A stretch of DNA of 64,000 nucleotides from Spirometra erinaceieuropaei. Its lineage: Eukaryota; Platyhelminthes; Cestoda; Diphyllobothriidea; Diphyllobothriidae. Both the position numbers and the translations under genes were made by a program. The notes beneath the pieces were generated by a model. That model saw nothing but the letters and a program-made list of their open reading frames with translations. It ran no database searches and was not told where the DNA came from. Below, one piece after another: positions 23,191 to 34,690 of the stretch (position 1 is the stretch's first letter; each line of letters starts with the position of its first letter). The DNA lies in the NCBI GenBank assembly GCA_902702965.1, contig CACRXP010000315.1, positions 652,412 through 716,411 on the forward strand, in the 5' to 3' direction.

Positions 23191-24689
23191 TAAGAAGGAC
23201 GTTTTCAGAAGTTGATGACCAAAAACCACTGAGAGCTGGTTCGAAACTCAGATGTCCCTAAAACTGAGGTGGGGAAAATCGGCCATAAATGGCCATTCTG
23301 CTCTCCCACTACTATGTGGCCTACATGCTTCTTCGCATGTATATATGTACATATATCAGCAACGACCGTGAAACAGTTGCCTGCGTCTGGCCTGTTGCCT
23401 TCTTAGTGAGCAGCCATGTATTATATATACATACTGCAAAAAGCGTGCAACCCACACTATTGTGGTTATTGTGGAAACTGTTCTTCTGTTATAAAACATC
23501 TGCAACCACAATGCGTTTTATACAAATTGTGGATTTGCAATATGTGAAAGGATTACCATGATATTGTCTGCAGCCGTACACGAATAGTCCAAGTCCAAGG
23601 AGATGAATAAAAATAAATTTTAGTTGCATCAAGATGTGCGCTCGGAGAATAAACGATGTTGCATTTGGTTTTATAATGTGTGCGGTGCTCTAGGCAGCCC
23701 AATCAAAGCCATGCTGGCTTCTTTGTACTAAAAGATGAATATAATTGGCAAAATGAATGGTCTAACGAGACAGCATCAAAAATAGTGATGATTTTCTACA
23801 GTACTGAGCAAATTGCACAAAGAAGGCCTCAAAGGCAAGAGGAGACGCCGCGCATGAAAGGTGTGTTGCCTGGACACTAATACGACGTCTGTTTAACGAG
23901 CACTTTCCCTATATTATACCAGCCCTAGTGACAACGGACCCCTTCTTAAACTACAGATTTAACCGATGTTGCTGACAGAATAGTCCTATTTCGAATCCGA
24001 AGTCATGCAAACCCCGGGTTTAATGGAAGATTCCCTGGCCATGGGTAATAACCTGGAAACGGTCGCCTAAGTCTCCCCATCTTTACTGACATTTTGTGTT
24101 CCAAAACTATGCATTTTACTCTCGAAAGGTCAGCGATATTTATAAGATGCTGGTTACTAATCTGGCATACATCACCTTGCAATTAGTGTTTAATAGCAAC
24201 TCCACAGCATATCCTCTCTCTAGCTCAGATCTTACAACTTGGGCCTTTGTAGTTTGTATGTTAAGGCATATACGAGACTCTTGATATTTCCGTCGGGGCA
24301 ACTGGTTCGGTTCTGTTGTCTGGAACAAAATGCCGGACACTCAATAAAGGAAATTTACGTTATAATTCAAGCGACATTCATGAATAATCGTCCGTTAGTG
24401 AAAAGGCATAATACTTTGCATTAAGCATCATGCAGAACGAATAATCAACTGCTGGGGGAGAAAATAAGCATCACTTTCAAGAATGCAAAAGATGAAAATT
24501 AGCCACGTTATTCATTGCTCAGTCTTATTTATCTGATAGCCGATGCGTCAAGAAGTCTTGTCCGAAATTTGTTTTAGTGATTGATAGAGAATTTATCATT
24601 AAAAGTAAATTTCTCCGTGAGTTCCAGTCTTAAATAACTGACAAGTATCTGAGATAGTTATTTGGTGTTCCGGCAGCTTTATACAATTC
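23191..24689. other. Noncoding part of the large unit
   Basis: Corresponds to about 31930-33435 and, inverted, to 49390-50420 and 56860-57775. Short open frames here are not kept between copies. Confidence 0.5.
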
Positions 24690-25000
24690 ACCAGATTCAA
24701 CAGTTAAAACCTTGGCGTTGCCGGTGGGGTTCGATTTTATGACAGCATGTGGAGTTGTTGTTCACTACCAACGCTCCAAACGCCTGAGCTACAATGCCTT
24801 CACCGGAAACCGTACGTCAAACCATGTTTCTGTCAATTTACCCACTCATCCACCAGTGTTCGTTTGGACTCATATTGTTCAAGTAGTAAGACCATTCGCT
24901 GTGCACAAGCCATACACTCGCATTTCTGGTTTAGAAGTCTACAAAAGTCGTCGTGTTTTCCTAAATTAATTTAAATGATTTCAGACGGTGACAAGTTGAT
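24690..25000 (-). repeat. SINE-like repeat W
   Basis: tRNA-like head on the minus strand at about 24710-24800. Other copies: 33440-33720, 39590-39920, and inverted 49000-49330 and 56480-56780. A plus-strand open frame of 85 codons at 24712-24969 is an accident of this repeat: it varies in start and end between copies and is lost in the inverted ones. Confidence 0.65.
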
Positions 25001-25429
25001 GTCCTCCTCTTCGTCGTTCTCCTGCACATACTGAATACACTGCCTAACTTGATTGTTCACTGATAGAGCGATGAATGGCTGTGATATTTATTTTTAAAAT
25101 TATGATCGCAATCATCCTTCGGGTCGGAATTCTCACTTGCATAGGCACACTTAATGCTACTGTATTAATTAAAACTGGTATTCTGGATTTCTGCAAGTGA
25201 TCGCATGACGTAACGAAGGCGTCTGTAGATACTGAAAATGATGCTTATTGACAAAACTGGAAGATATCGAAATCGTTTCACGTCCCTTATTACTTACTTC
25301 AGTCTTCGCAGTCAAAACTGAGTGCCATAAATAGTCGACTATATTAAACGTCGGTCTGATATATTTAACTTGTCTGACGTACTCGGACATATGCAAATGG
25401 GACCATTTCATTTTCTCTTCAATGGATCT

Positions 25430-25795
25430 GCCAGAAATCCCCGTTTTCTTTCTGGTAGATACGTCAGTTCATGAATTTTTATGTTTTTATTTCCTAAGAA
25501 ATTAACTGCTAACTCGGACCGACCGACCGTTTTTAGGGAACTCACTCGTTCCGTTTTGCCTTAGAACTCTCTCTCTGGTAGATAGATCAGTTCAGAAATT
25601 GACATTTTTTGGTTTCCTAAGAAATTAACTGTTAACTTGGAGTATATCAGTTTATACAAGGGTCTGTGTGCACAGCCCGAAATTTGACGTGCGAATGTTT
25701 GACCCGACCGTTTTTGGGAAGCCACTCCTCCTGTTTTACATATGGTCATCTCTCTCTGGAGCCCAACCTGTCGCCGCGCAGCGATTAGGCTTAGA
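25430..25795. repeat. Repeat Q with a local 124-bp duplication
   Basis: Segment with 'ctggtagata' and 'aagaaattaactg' appears twice (about 25450-25515 and 25574-25639). The tandem copy 2 has it once at about 34190-34260. Related sequence lies at 41270-41440, 48360-48560, 55690-55880, 59940-60080 and, more remotely, 44100-44260. It always lies beside the CT-run and, where present, the TTAGGG-like tract. Confidence 0.6.
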
Positions 25796-26055
25796 GATAG
25801 GGTAAGGTTTAGGGTTATGCTCATTCTAACCCAAACCGTAACTATAGAACTAACAATAACCCTTACCCATAACCCCGACCCCAAACCCTATCACACCACC
25901 CCTTACCCTTAACCCTAACCCCTAATTCCTCACCTTACCCCTACCCCTAACCCAAAACCCCTTACACTAACCCCTGATCCTAATCCAAAACCCTATCCAC
26001 AACCCACAACATTAACTGTCAATACTAATCCCTCACCTAACCCGGATCCCCAACC
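25795..26055 (-). repeat. Degenerate TTAGGG-type tract in large unit, copy 1
   Basis: CCCTAA-like variants on the plus strand for about 260 bp. The same position in the unit carries the tract at 34430-34690, and inverted at 48035-48300 and 55495-55615. The tract was thus present before the unit multiplied. Confidence 0.8.
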
Positions 26056-26724
26056 CAGAGAACTCCAAGGTAAGAAAGGACAGACGAACACTAAGTCCAA
26101 GTAATTAAGTCTACTCATATGCAATCACTACCATATACTGTAGGTGAGCTAACTAATGAAACGTCAACCGAAATTCCGAAATCCGTTTTTTTTCGACAAT
26201 ATTAAATGGGCAGATTTGTAAAACTAATCATCTTGCAGCTTAAGTCTATAATAATTCAGTTACCTCAGGATGTCGGCTTTTGAAATAACGTCTTTCTGGC
26301 TGCAGGCAAGAACCCCCCTCCGTCAAAAACAACTACACAAATAGCATTAACATTCCCCATTGATTTTCGGTGCACGTGATTACCTACTTAGGTGCCATGC
26401 ACGTTTTTCAATGATTTTCGATGCCCTTAAACATTCAATTATATTGCTTGGACGACATACAGAAAACTATTTATTTTCCTACCCACGCTGTAGAAAATGA
26501 CGTCTTCTTCCAACTTTATGCCTGAAGAAAGTGTATAATTCGGTTTTTAAAAGCGTTTCCAGTTCTCGAATAATTTCGAACCCGACCTGCCGTTACACTT
26601 GCATTCAGGGTTTCAAAACCATAAGCCGTATATCTTTCGTGTAGGGAAAACCATGCATTTCTCTGCGGTATAAAAGGGAAACCAAATGAAGTTATAAAAT
26701 TTAGCAGTGGATTTGGGCTATCTA
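26056..26724. other. Noncoding part of the large unit
   Basis: Matches about 34690-35480 and, inverted, 47480-48030 and 54960-55490. No gene seen. Confidence 0.5.
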
Positions 26725-27540
26725 GTAAAATTTTCACGCCACATTGGGAACTGTACATGCATGGCGTTTTAGAAGTCGGAGGTGTGGGACACCAAATATC
26801 AGCAGGTCCTGGTAAAATACCACAAAATTTGTTGATGGAGTTAGCTGTTGAATTGGTAGAACGCCTATGTCTGCTCCTCCAAGCCTCCCTCGTTGCAGGA
26901 AGATTGCCAGCTGAGTGGAAGACTGCATGGACATCACTGATATATAAAGGTGACAGTCTTGTATCCGCAAACAACTAACGAACGGTAAGCCTAACTTCCA
27001 TATGATGCAAAATTATGAAAAGTCCCGACGGACTAACATCACACTAAAAAGCGAAGTAAACTTAAAACAATAGCTGTGAAAACCTATATTTAGGGAGAAG
27101 ACTATAAAGTTAATGAATAAGTACCAGACGCAGAGAAATAGGGTAAGGAGTCTTATTCATAACGCTCGTCAATAATCCGAGTGTAACATGTTGAACTGTG
27201 GGGCACAACACCCAAGGCTTTCCTATAATTACATAAGTCAATGCACTCGAATTAAAGAACCCCATCTCCTTGATAAAAACTGATGGCTGTGCTGGACTTT
27301 ACAAATACGACGAAAAGACTCAGTCATCCATCTAAGTTCTTTTAGTTGGTTTTTACGAGAGAAGTCGATTTAACTGCTGATAAATATAGTGTGGATGAGA
27401 TCTTGAAAATTAGCTCAATAGTTCTCACGAAAGCTATTGCTTTACAAGAACTACTGGAGCTGAAATAACCAATACCACCAGGTCCTTGTGAAATACCAGC
27501 AAAGTTGTCGGGGGAGTTATCCGTAGAATTGACAGAAAGC
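26725..27540 (+). pseudogene. LINE reverse transcriptase fragments
   Basis: Two pieces of the N-terminal part of a LINE RT domain. 26757-26978 reads ISAGPGKIPQNLL, ELAVELVERLCLL, AGRLPAEWKTAW and IYKGDSLVSANN, then a stop. 27380-27540 reads ISSIVLTKAIALQELLE and PGPCEIPAKLSGELSVELTE, then diverges. The catalytic box region is missing. Same family as 4400-6180 or a close relative. The same fragments are at 35480-36250 in the tandem copy. Confidence 0.75.
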
Positions 27541-27925
27541 AGAACAAAGCCTCGTTTGTGTGACTCAAAATTTCGCTTATTTTTGAGTTCTTGTCTTTAC
27601 AATTCAAGGGGCCCGTTGTTCCGGACACGTGGAAAAGCTCCGCATTTGGTGTGGTGGTTAACATTCCGAGAAGCCTTGTGGGCAATAGCCTGTTTTTCCG
27701 TCTGTTAATAGGCCTTGTTTACTATCTTTTTTTGAAAAATCAGCATTTGGTTCAGGTAAATAAAATTCTTGTGTCAGCGATCGCGTCTGCTTCCACCTAA
27801 ATGTCTCATTATACTCGCATTTTCGATTGCGTCGCCTATGCTCCGTTGTTTACAAGTGAATATTGAGCCATGTTTAGTTGGTTATCGCAAATCCGTGTTT
27901 ATGCAGTATCACGCTAACAATACTA
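27541..27925. other. No firm feature
   Basis: Follows the LINE fragment. Overlapping open frames on both strands (27434-27685 minus, 27591-27800 plus) are kept in part in the near-identical tandem copy, which is weak evidence for coding. Confidence 0.3.
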
Positions 27926-28067
27926 CTACACTTCCCAGTACCCCGATATACTTTCGATTAAGAATTCGGCGCAATTAATTTGGTCATTTTGTTGGTTATA
28001 GGTATAGTTAAAATCAACATGTATGATGCTCAGGAAACAAAAGGCACATTTTTCAAGCTTTGTGGTC
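27926..28067 (-). CDS. A-B-C family type II exon C, copy 1
   Basis: 142 bp. The minus strand reads gatattag|GACC; the single first base completes the tryptophan codon split at the end of exon B (TG|G), so the join is in frame. The peptide has TTKLEKCAFCFLSIIHVDF, then NQQNDQINCAEFL and a stop at 27926. It resembles the DVNF and NQINLNNCAIN segments of the type I 3' block. Possibly the last coding exon; a donor-like GTGTAG overlaps the stop, so an alternative exit is possible. The tandem partner 36645-36786 has the same length and phase. Confidence 0.55.
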
Positions 28068-28989
28068 CTAATATCATCAGCGGAAGGTGAATAAGGCATT
28101 CTCGCCACTAGAAATTTTCCCTTGCCTAAGGATATTGATTGCCTTGCGGTTGGCATAGTTGCGCTTTTATAATTCAAAGATATTTGCAAAACATCAAAAT
28201 TATCTAAAAATAACTTCCCGAGTCTTTGTATTTTTGTGCTTTGTGCTTAAGCCAGGCTGCTACTACCTCATCCAAAGGATCATAGATAAGTTCACAATCG
28301 TCATTTACATGTCGAAGTAAGAGCCAGCACGTTCACTGCAAGTAGCAGCATGGTCATTCACGTGTGAATGGCCTGAGGGAACAAGACAGAGTTCAGCGTT
28401 GGCTGGAAGCTTAAGGAAGTAGTTCCCGGGATAGCAATTTGCCAGTTAGAGTATTTATTCTTAGTCTTCCTTTCCATAATTAGCGCATACGCAATCACGC
28501 CCCGTATCATTATTATTTTATTCCGAGCATCACCCCGCATAATCAATATAACGCGCAAGATCCCAGTTGCTGCCTTCGGCAACACCCTGATTATTTGTGC
28601 GTCTTAATTTCTAAGCCGTAACTGACCGAAAAGGTTTGGGCTGACGCTACCTAAACCCCATATTTTAGACGAAATTCAGCGGTTGCTTAATCATTCTCTT
28701 TTTTCTGGTTTGTAAAGTTATGCTAAATTTGAAAAAACCGACTGACGACGGCTACTACTCACAAGGACTAACCAACGCGCCTTGGCTTCTATATGTCAGA
28801 ACACTTTCTGACCGTATATAAGAGCTTCAACAGTTTACGCATTCAGAAAAGGCAGTATGTGCTGTCAGTATTGCATTTTTATTAATTAAATCCCGTTGAG
28901 ACATTTCTGTGATACAGGAATAAGGTACAAACTTTTCGTGTAACATATTAGAGTAGGGGATGATGTCGTCCGCTCGCGGTATCCCTCAC
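28068..28989. other. Presumed intron between type II exons C and B, copy 1
   Basis: 922 bp. It contains a minus-strand open frame (28358-28585) that could enter in the right phase after an AG near 28590, but I find no donor that would join it to exon C, so I do not annotate it as an exon. Confidence 0.4.
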
Positions 28990-29291
28990 CAGTTTTCACA
29001 GTGTGGACCAGATTTCGCAAAAACCTTCCTCATGAAGAAGTGTAATTTGGATAGCGAGTCAGCAGCCCATTCACTCAGCGGTCTCCTTCTTTGCCTTGCC
29101 ACGGTACGCTTGGCAATTTTTACCAGATCGCAGAAGTAGACACGGAGTAGGCTTGTCATAGAAATATGCGCATGAAACTTCTGGACAGTCTGATGTTCAA
29201 ATACTGCCAAACCGTGCATTCCAGTTAAATGCACAAACATAGCGTCCAGTATTTCGGGATCTGGATCTATCGCTGAGGAATTTCTTCGAGA
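28990..29291 (-). CDS. A-B-C family type II exon B, copy 1
   Basis: 302 bp. Acceptor cacatag ends at 29292; donor TG|GTGAGG follows 28990 and is close to consensus. Open throughout, entering in phase 0 and leaving after two bases of a Trp codon. Residues in order: NSSAIDPDPEILDAM, VHLTGMHGLAVFE, SMTSLLRVYFCDL, RRRPLSEWAADSLSKLHFF, KVFAKSG, then a Cys. It matches 3343-3656 and, more remotely, the type I exons. Exon A lies 640 bp upstream, exon C 922 bp downstream. Function unknown. Confidence 0.65.
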
Positions 29292-29931
29292 CTATGTGCA
29301 AGTGGGTAATCAGTCAGATTCAATTAGTCAATCAGTGTATTTGAAGTAAAGGACATAAGCAAGTGAAAATGCAATTAAACGATAAAGGATTGCGTGAAAA
29401 GCATTGAGTCGAATATAATCTTCGGGTAATTTAGTATGCAAAATGTATGAGATAGGGAGTGAAAAAAGAGACTTAAAACGTCAAGAAATTGACAAATAAC
29501 AGCCCAGTTGGTTAGACGGGTCTGCACATGCGTGTAAATAATGAGACCCATTGAAACCAAGTAAGTAGTATTTTCATAGCTGTGAGAGTGTCCCATTAGA
29601 TGGGGTGTGTAGTTGCCTTCTGATAATACCCTAGCTTAAAGCTCAGCAGCCAGTTATTTAATGCCGATGCATTAGGTACTAGCATATCGCCCTTAAAATT
29701 TCTTAACGCTAGAAACCTGTACATAAGATAACGACTATGTGAAAAATGCTCGCAGCGCGTTCTTCAATCAGATGTGCCCTACTACGCACGGTCCCCTGAG
29801 GTTTTGCACATTTATACCGCAATTCCGGCCATTTTATATTGTAAATATAGCTCTGTCTTATTTAATTATGCGTCCTTATGACTGAAAGTGTCTGTAGAAG
29901 AAACTAGAATGATATGTCACCACTAACATAC
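29292..29931. other. Presumed intron between type II exons B and A, copy 1
   Basis: 640 bp, the same length as its partner 38004-38643. No other feature. Confidence 0.5.
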
Positions 29932-30108
29932 CCTTTGTTCAAAGTTAAACGTTAGTGCTGGAAAAAAGACATCGCAAACTATCAAATTGGAAATATTTCT
30001 GATGGCATCAAACCCCCTGCAGTTGTTTGAGACTGCATCGCCGTGGAAGATGACATGACATCGTGTAGAAGTCTGTTCATCATGAGGAATTATCAGTCGG
30101 TATGATGT
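29932..30108 (-). CDS. A-B-C family type II exon A, copy 1, cut by the gap
   Basis: Donor AGG|GTATGT at 29932 and the end signature CDVFFPALTFNFEQR are present. The first 56 bp expected from the 233-bp partner (38644-38876) fall in the N run. What remains is open. Confidence 0.6.
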
Positions 30109-30324
30109 NNNNNNNNNNNNNNNNNNNNNNNNNNNNNNNNNNNNNNNNNNNNNNNNNNNNNNNNNNNNNNNNNNNNNNNNNNNNNNNNNNNNNNNNNNNN
30201 NNNNNNNNNNNNNNNNNNNNNNNNNNNNNNNNNNNNNNNNNNNNNNNNNNNNNNNNNNNNNNNNNNNNNNNNNNNNNNNNNNNNNNNNNNNNNNNNNNNN
30301 NNNNNNNNNNNNNNNNNNNNNNNN
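30109..30324. other. Assembly gap (216 N)
   Basis: Unknown bases exactly at the junction of the two large tandem units. On the left it cuts type II exon A, on the right type I exon B. The stated length may be only an estimate, and the type I 3' block expected for copy 2 is missing here. Confidence 1.
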
Positions 30325-30592
30325 GTTCAAATGACTTCTTTGTATACATTGACAATTTTGATATCGATTTATTGGCCCAGAAAGTTAGTGAACTTCCATT
30401 TATTCTTGCAAATGCAAATTGAACGGCCGTTTCCAGATCGTGGAAAAAGATGCCAAGAAGACGCAGTCGAGAAACGTCGTAGTTCCAGCCGCGTTCGAAA
30501 CGACGCTCAAATGTAGCCACGGCCTTCATGCGCCCTAAGTTGATTTGCAGATATTGCTCGACAATTGCTTGATTAGTTTCTGCGACTTTTCT
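30325..30592 (-). CDS. A-B-C family type I exon B, copy 2, cut by the gap
   Basis: Same acceptor (caacag, just above 30592) and same reading as 21587-21854, with one amino-acid-level difference visible by eye in most of it. The last codons are lost in the N run. Confidence 0.6.
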
Positions 30593-30922
30593 CTGTTGAA
30601 ATAGAGCAAAAGCCTCAGCAACACAACACCGTCAGGGCATAACTTTGGAACACATCGTAAAAAGGGAGAACAAAAAATATGGAAAGCAAATTGTGCACGA
30701 GTGCATGTTTTTAATCAGCAATCTCCCAAATACATAATAAACTAAACAATAACACCGATGTGGACGAAGAGGACCTAGAAAGTTCTAGCAAACAAATTTC
30801 TTATTTGCCCAATGGATTCTAACTAAGTGATCTTAATCGACTTCTTCTTAAATGTTGCTTGTATTTAAGATTCAACAACACTTGCTATTAAACACCCAAA
30901 GAAATTTTATTAGCAAACATAC

Positions 30923-31155
30923 CCGAAGCTCCAAATTATATGTAACGGCTTCGAAGTGAACATTGCAGATGACGGTCATATCCAGCATAGGATGAAGGTC
31001 CTCAGGGTTACAGTAACTTATGTGTAGACCCATGTAAAGGTCTATTTCGCAAAGTGTGAATGTGTCACTGTAATGATAAATATATAAACGGGGGGACGAA
31101 ATACGGCGCAGTAGGTGATGTATGTCTGTGCCGTCATTCTTGCAATTTGGTGTCC
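30923..31155 (-). CDS. A-B-C family type I exon A, copy 2
   Basis: 233 bp with the same acceptor and donor as 22181-22413. Open from end to end, with CKNDGTD near the start and CNVHFEAVTYNLELR at the end. There is no ATG near its start, as expected for an internal exon. The intron to exon B is 330 bp. Confidence 0.7.
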
Positions 31156-33435
31156 CTGCAAGGAAGTAGGTTATGATTTCGGAAATACTTATGCCAATAA
31201 TGAAATTTCAAAATAAATTACCACAGACGCGCTTACACTGGGTCAAACGGCCAGAGAATCCACCGTCGTTCACAAAATATTATCAAACAAAATGAAAATG
31301 TACGCTGCAATATATTCGGGCACATTCATATGCTGATACCTGTTTTAGACTTCGGTCGCGTATTTGAGCGTGTTTCTCATCGGGTGCAGAGTAATTAACT
31401 AAGAAGAGCTTGTCGCACCTCAAAATGTATTTTTGTCTGATGCTAACAGTGGGAGTCAGCTTGCAGACCTGCCGGATATTTTTAAAGAACCAGAAATTTT
31501 ATCTATTAACAAAATTAAAAGTGGTAAATCAATGCGATTTCGTGCCCCTAAAGGCACTTATACCGCACATAGGCAATGCGTCATTTAAATGCGCTGATAT
31601 CGTTTTGCCATTCGGAAAAATCTACGGATTGACACCAAAATGACTATCACCGAATGAGAATTTTCAGGTTTGTTATAATGACGCATTAATTGTAGTGTGA
31701 CCACTGTCCTGACTGTACGTAGTTTAAAGCTGGAACAATCTAAAAAATAGCAGAAACAATATATTTATATCTAAAGACGTAACTATCAGATTTCTTTAAT
31801 TATAGATAAAGGCTTCTAAAAAATCGTCACAATTTACGCCATGGCAGATGTACATCCGCACTTTTTAGTTTTTGCCATGTTAATTTTATCAGAACGGTAC
31901 TATTCGTGAAGCAAAGCCTTGCATTCGGTAGGAAGAAGGACGTTTTCAGCAGAAGTACTGTCTTGATGATTAAAAACCACTTAGAGCTGGTTCGAAACTC
32001 AAATGTCCCTAAAACTGAGGTGGGGAAAATCGGCAATAAATGGCCATTCTGCTCTCCCACTACTATGTGGCCTACATGCTTCTTCGCATGTATAAATGTA
32101 CATATATCAGCAACGACCGTGAAACAGTTGCCTGCGTCTGGCCTGTTGCCTTCTTAGTGAGCTGATATGTATTATACATACATACTTCAAAAAGCATGCA
32201 ACCCCTATTATTGTGGTTATTGTGGAAACTGTTCTTCTGTTATAAATCATCTGCAACCTCAATGCCTTTTATACAATTTGTGGATTTGCAATATGTGAAA
32301 GGATTACCTTGATATTTTTTGCAGCCGAACACGTATAGTCCAAGTCCAAGTAGATGTACCAAAAGCGATTTCAATTGCATCGAGGTGAGCGCTTGGAGAA
32401 TAAACGATGTTGCATTTGAATGTATAATGTTTGAGGTGCTCTGGGCAGCCCAATCAAAGCCATGCAGGCTTCTTTGGACTGGAAAATAGATATCATTGGC
32501 AAAATAAGTAGTCTAACGAGACAGCATAAAAAATAGTGATGATGTTAAATCGTACTGAGCAAATTGCACAAAGAAGGCCTCAAATGCAAGAGGAGACGCC
32601 ACGCATGCGAAGTTTGTTGCCTGGATAATCATAAAACGTCTGCTTACCGAGCTCATGCCCTATTTTCTACCAGCTCTAGTGACAATGGACACCTAGTTAA
32701 ACTACAGATCGTTTGATTTAGTACCTTTTGCTGCCAAAATAGTCCTATTTCGAATCCGAAGTCCTGCAAGCCCGGAGTTAACGGAAGATTCCCTGGCCAT
32801 GGGTAATAACCTGGAAACGATCGCCTAAGTCTCCCATCTTTACTGACACCTTGTTTGCTAAAACTATGATTTTTACTCCCTAAAGACCAACTATATATAT
32901 ATTAGATGCTGGTTACTAGCCTGACATCCAACACCTTGCAATTAATGTTTAATAGCACCTTCACTGTATATCCCTTCTCTAGCTCAGGTCCTACATATTG
33001 GGCCTTTGTAGTCCGTATGTTAAGGCATAAATGAGACTCTTGATATTTTCGTCTGTTCAATTGGTTTGGTTCTGTTGTCTAGAACAAAATTCCGGGCACT
33101 CGTTGAAGGACATTTGTGTCATTATTCGGTCGACCTTCATGCATAACCGTCTGTCAGTGAGGAGACATAATACTTTGCATTAAGCGTCACACAGAACTAA
33201 TAAACAACTGCTGGGGGAAAAAATAAGCATCACTTTCAAGAATGCAAAAGATGAAAAGTAGCCACGTTATTCACTGCTCAGTCTTATTTATTTGATAGAC
33301 GATGCGTCAAGAAGTCTTGTCTGAAATTTTTTTTAATGATTAATACAGAATTGATCATTGAACGTAAATTTCTCCGTGAGGTCCAGTCTTAAATAACTGA
33401 CAAGTATCTGAGATAGTTATTTGGTGTTCCGGCAT
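31156..33435. other. Noncoding part of large unit, copy 2
   Basis: Matches 22414-24690 with lower similarity than the rest of the unit. Includes the broken counterpart of the third exon A relic at about 31750-31900. Confidence 0.5.
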
Positions 33436-33439
33436 ATTC

Positions 33440-33720
33440 AACAGTTAAAACCTTGGCGTTGCCGGTGGGGTTCGATTTTATGATAGCATGTGGAGTTGTT
33501 GTTCACTACCAACGCTCCAAACACCTGAACTACAATGCCTTCGCCGGAAACCGTACGTCAAACCATGTTTCGGTCAATTTATCCACTCATCCACCAGTGT
33601 TCGTTTGGACTCATATTGTTCAAGTAGTAAGACCATTCGCTGTGCACAAGCCATACACTCACATTTCTGGATTAGAAGTCTATAAAAGCCGTCGTGTTTT
33701 CCTAAATTGATCTAAATGAT
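33440..33720 (-). repeat. SINE-like repeat W, tandem copy 2
   Basis: Counterpart of 24690-25000, shortened by a small deletion near its start. Confidence 0.65.
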
Positions 33721-34189
33721 TTTAGACGGTGCCAAGTTGATGTCCTCCTTTTTATCGTTCTCCTGCACATCCTGAATACACCGTCTAACTTGATTGTTCA
33801 CTGATAGGGCAATGTATGACTGTGCTATTTATTTTTAAAATTATGATCGCAATCATCTTTCGGGTTGGAAATCTCACCTGCATATGTACACTTAATGTTA
33901 CTGTATTGACTAAAACTGGTATTCTGGATTTCTGCAAGTGATCGCATGACTTAACGAAGGCGTCTGCATATACCGAAAATGATGCTAATTGTCAAACATG
34001 TAGGGAATCGAAATTGTTCATCGTCACTTATTCTTTATTTCAGTATTCGCAATCAAAACTTAGAGCCATAATTGGTCGACTATATTAAACGTCGGTCTGA
34101 TATATTTGGCGTGTCTGACGTACTCGGACGTATTCAATTAGGACCTTTTCATTTTCTCTCCAATGGGTCTGCCAGCCATCCCCGTGTGC

Positions 34190-34420
34190 TTTCTGGTAGA
34201 TACGTCAGTTTACAAATTGTTACGTTTTTATTTTCTGAGAAATTAACTGCTAACTTGGAGGAGATCAGTTTATAATAGGGCCTGTGTGCACAGAGCGAAA
34301 TTTAACGTGTGAATGTTTGACCCGACCGTTTTTAGGGCAATCACTCGTTCCGTTTTGCCTTAGAACTCTCTCTCTCTCTCTGGAGCCCAACCTGTCGCCG
34401 CGCAGCGATTAGGCTTAGAG
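34190..34420. repeat. Repeat Q with (CT)n run, tandem copy 2
   Basis: Single copy of the segment that is doubled in copy 1. A CT run is at about 34366-34381. Confidence 0.6.
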
Positions 34421-34429
34421 ATAGGGTAA

Positions 34430-34690
34430 GGTTTAGGGTTATACTCATTCTAATCCAAACCGCAACTATAGAACTAACAATAACCCTTACCCACAACCCC
34501 GACCCCCAAACCCTATCACACCACCCCTTAACCTTAACCCTAACCCCTATTTCCTCACCTTACCCTACCCCTAACCCAAAACCCCTAACACTAACCCCTG
34601 ATCCTAATCCTAAACCCTATCCACATCCCACAACATTAACTGCCAATACTAATCCCTAACCTAACCCGGATCCCTAACCCAGAGACTTCC
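34430..34690 (-). repeat. Degenerate TTAGGG-type tract, tandem copy 2
   Basis: CCCTAA-like variants on the plus strand, aligned almost base for base with 25795-26055. Confidence 0.8.

Larger units (their letters stand above)
21587..30108 (-). repeat. Large tandem unit, copy 1 (about 8.5 kb)
   Basis: Matches 30325-38820 in the same orientation from end to end. The offset drifts from 8738 bp at the left to 8712 bp at the right, so there are few net indels. Similarity is uneven: by eye nearly identical over about 27900-30100, clearly lower over about 23600-24300. Cargo in minus-strand order is type II exons A, B and C, a LINE fragment, a TTAGGG-like tract, a W SINE, relic sequence, then type I exons A and B. 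The copy ends at the assembly gap, inside type II exon A, so its true end is not seen. Confidence 0.9.

Noticed and set aside
24712..24969. 85-codon plus-strand frame, repeated at 33453 and in part at 39660
   Set aside because: It is the antisense of SINE-like repeat W. Starts and ends differ between copies and the inverted copies do not keep the frame.
28358..28585. Possible extra exon between type II exons B and C
   Set aside because: The acceptor phase would fit, but there is no convincing donor, and the tandem copy carries several amino-acid changes.
30080..30529. Long frame running through the N run
   Set aside because: Translation across unknown bases has no meaning. The real coding parts on each side are annotated separately.
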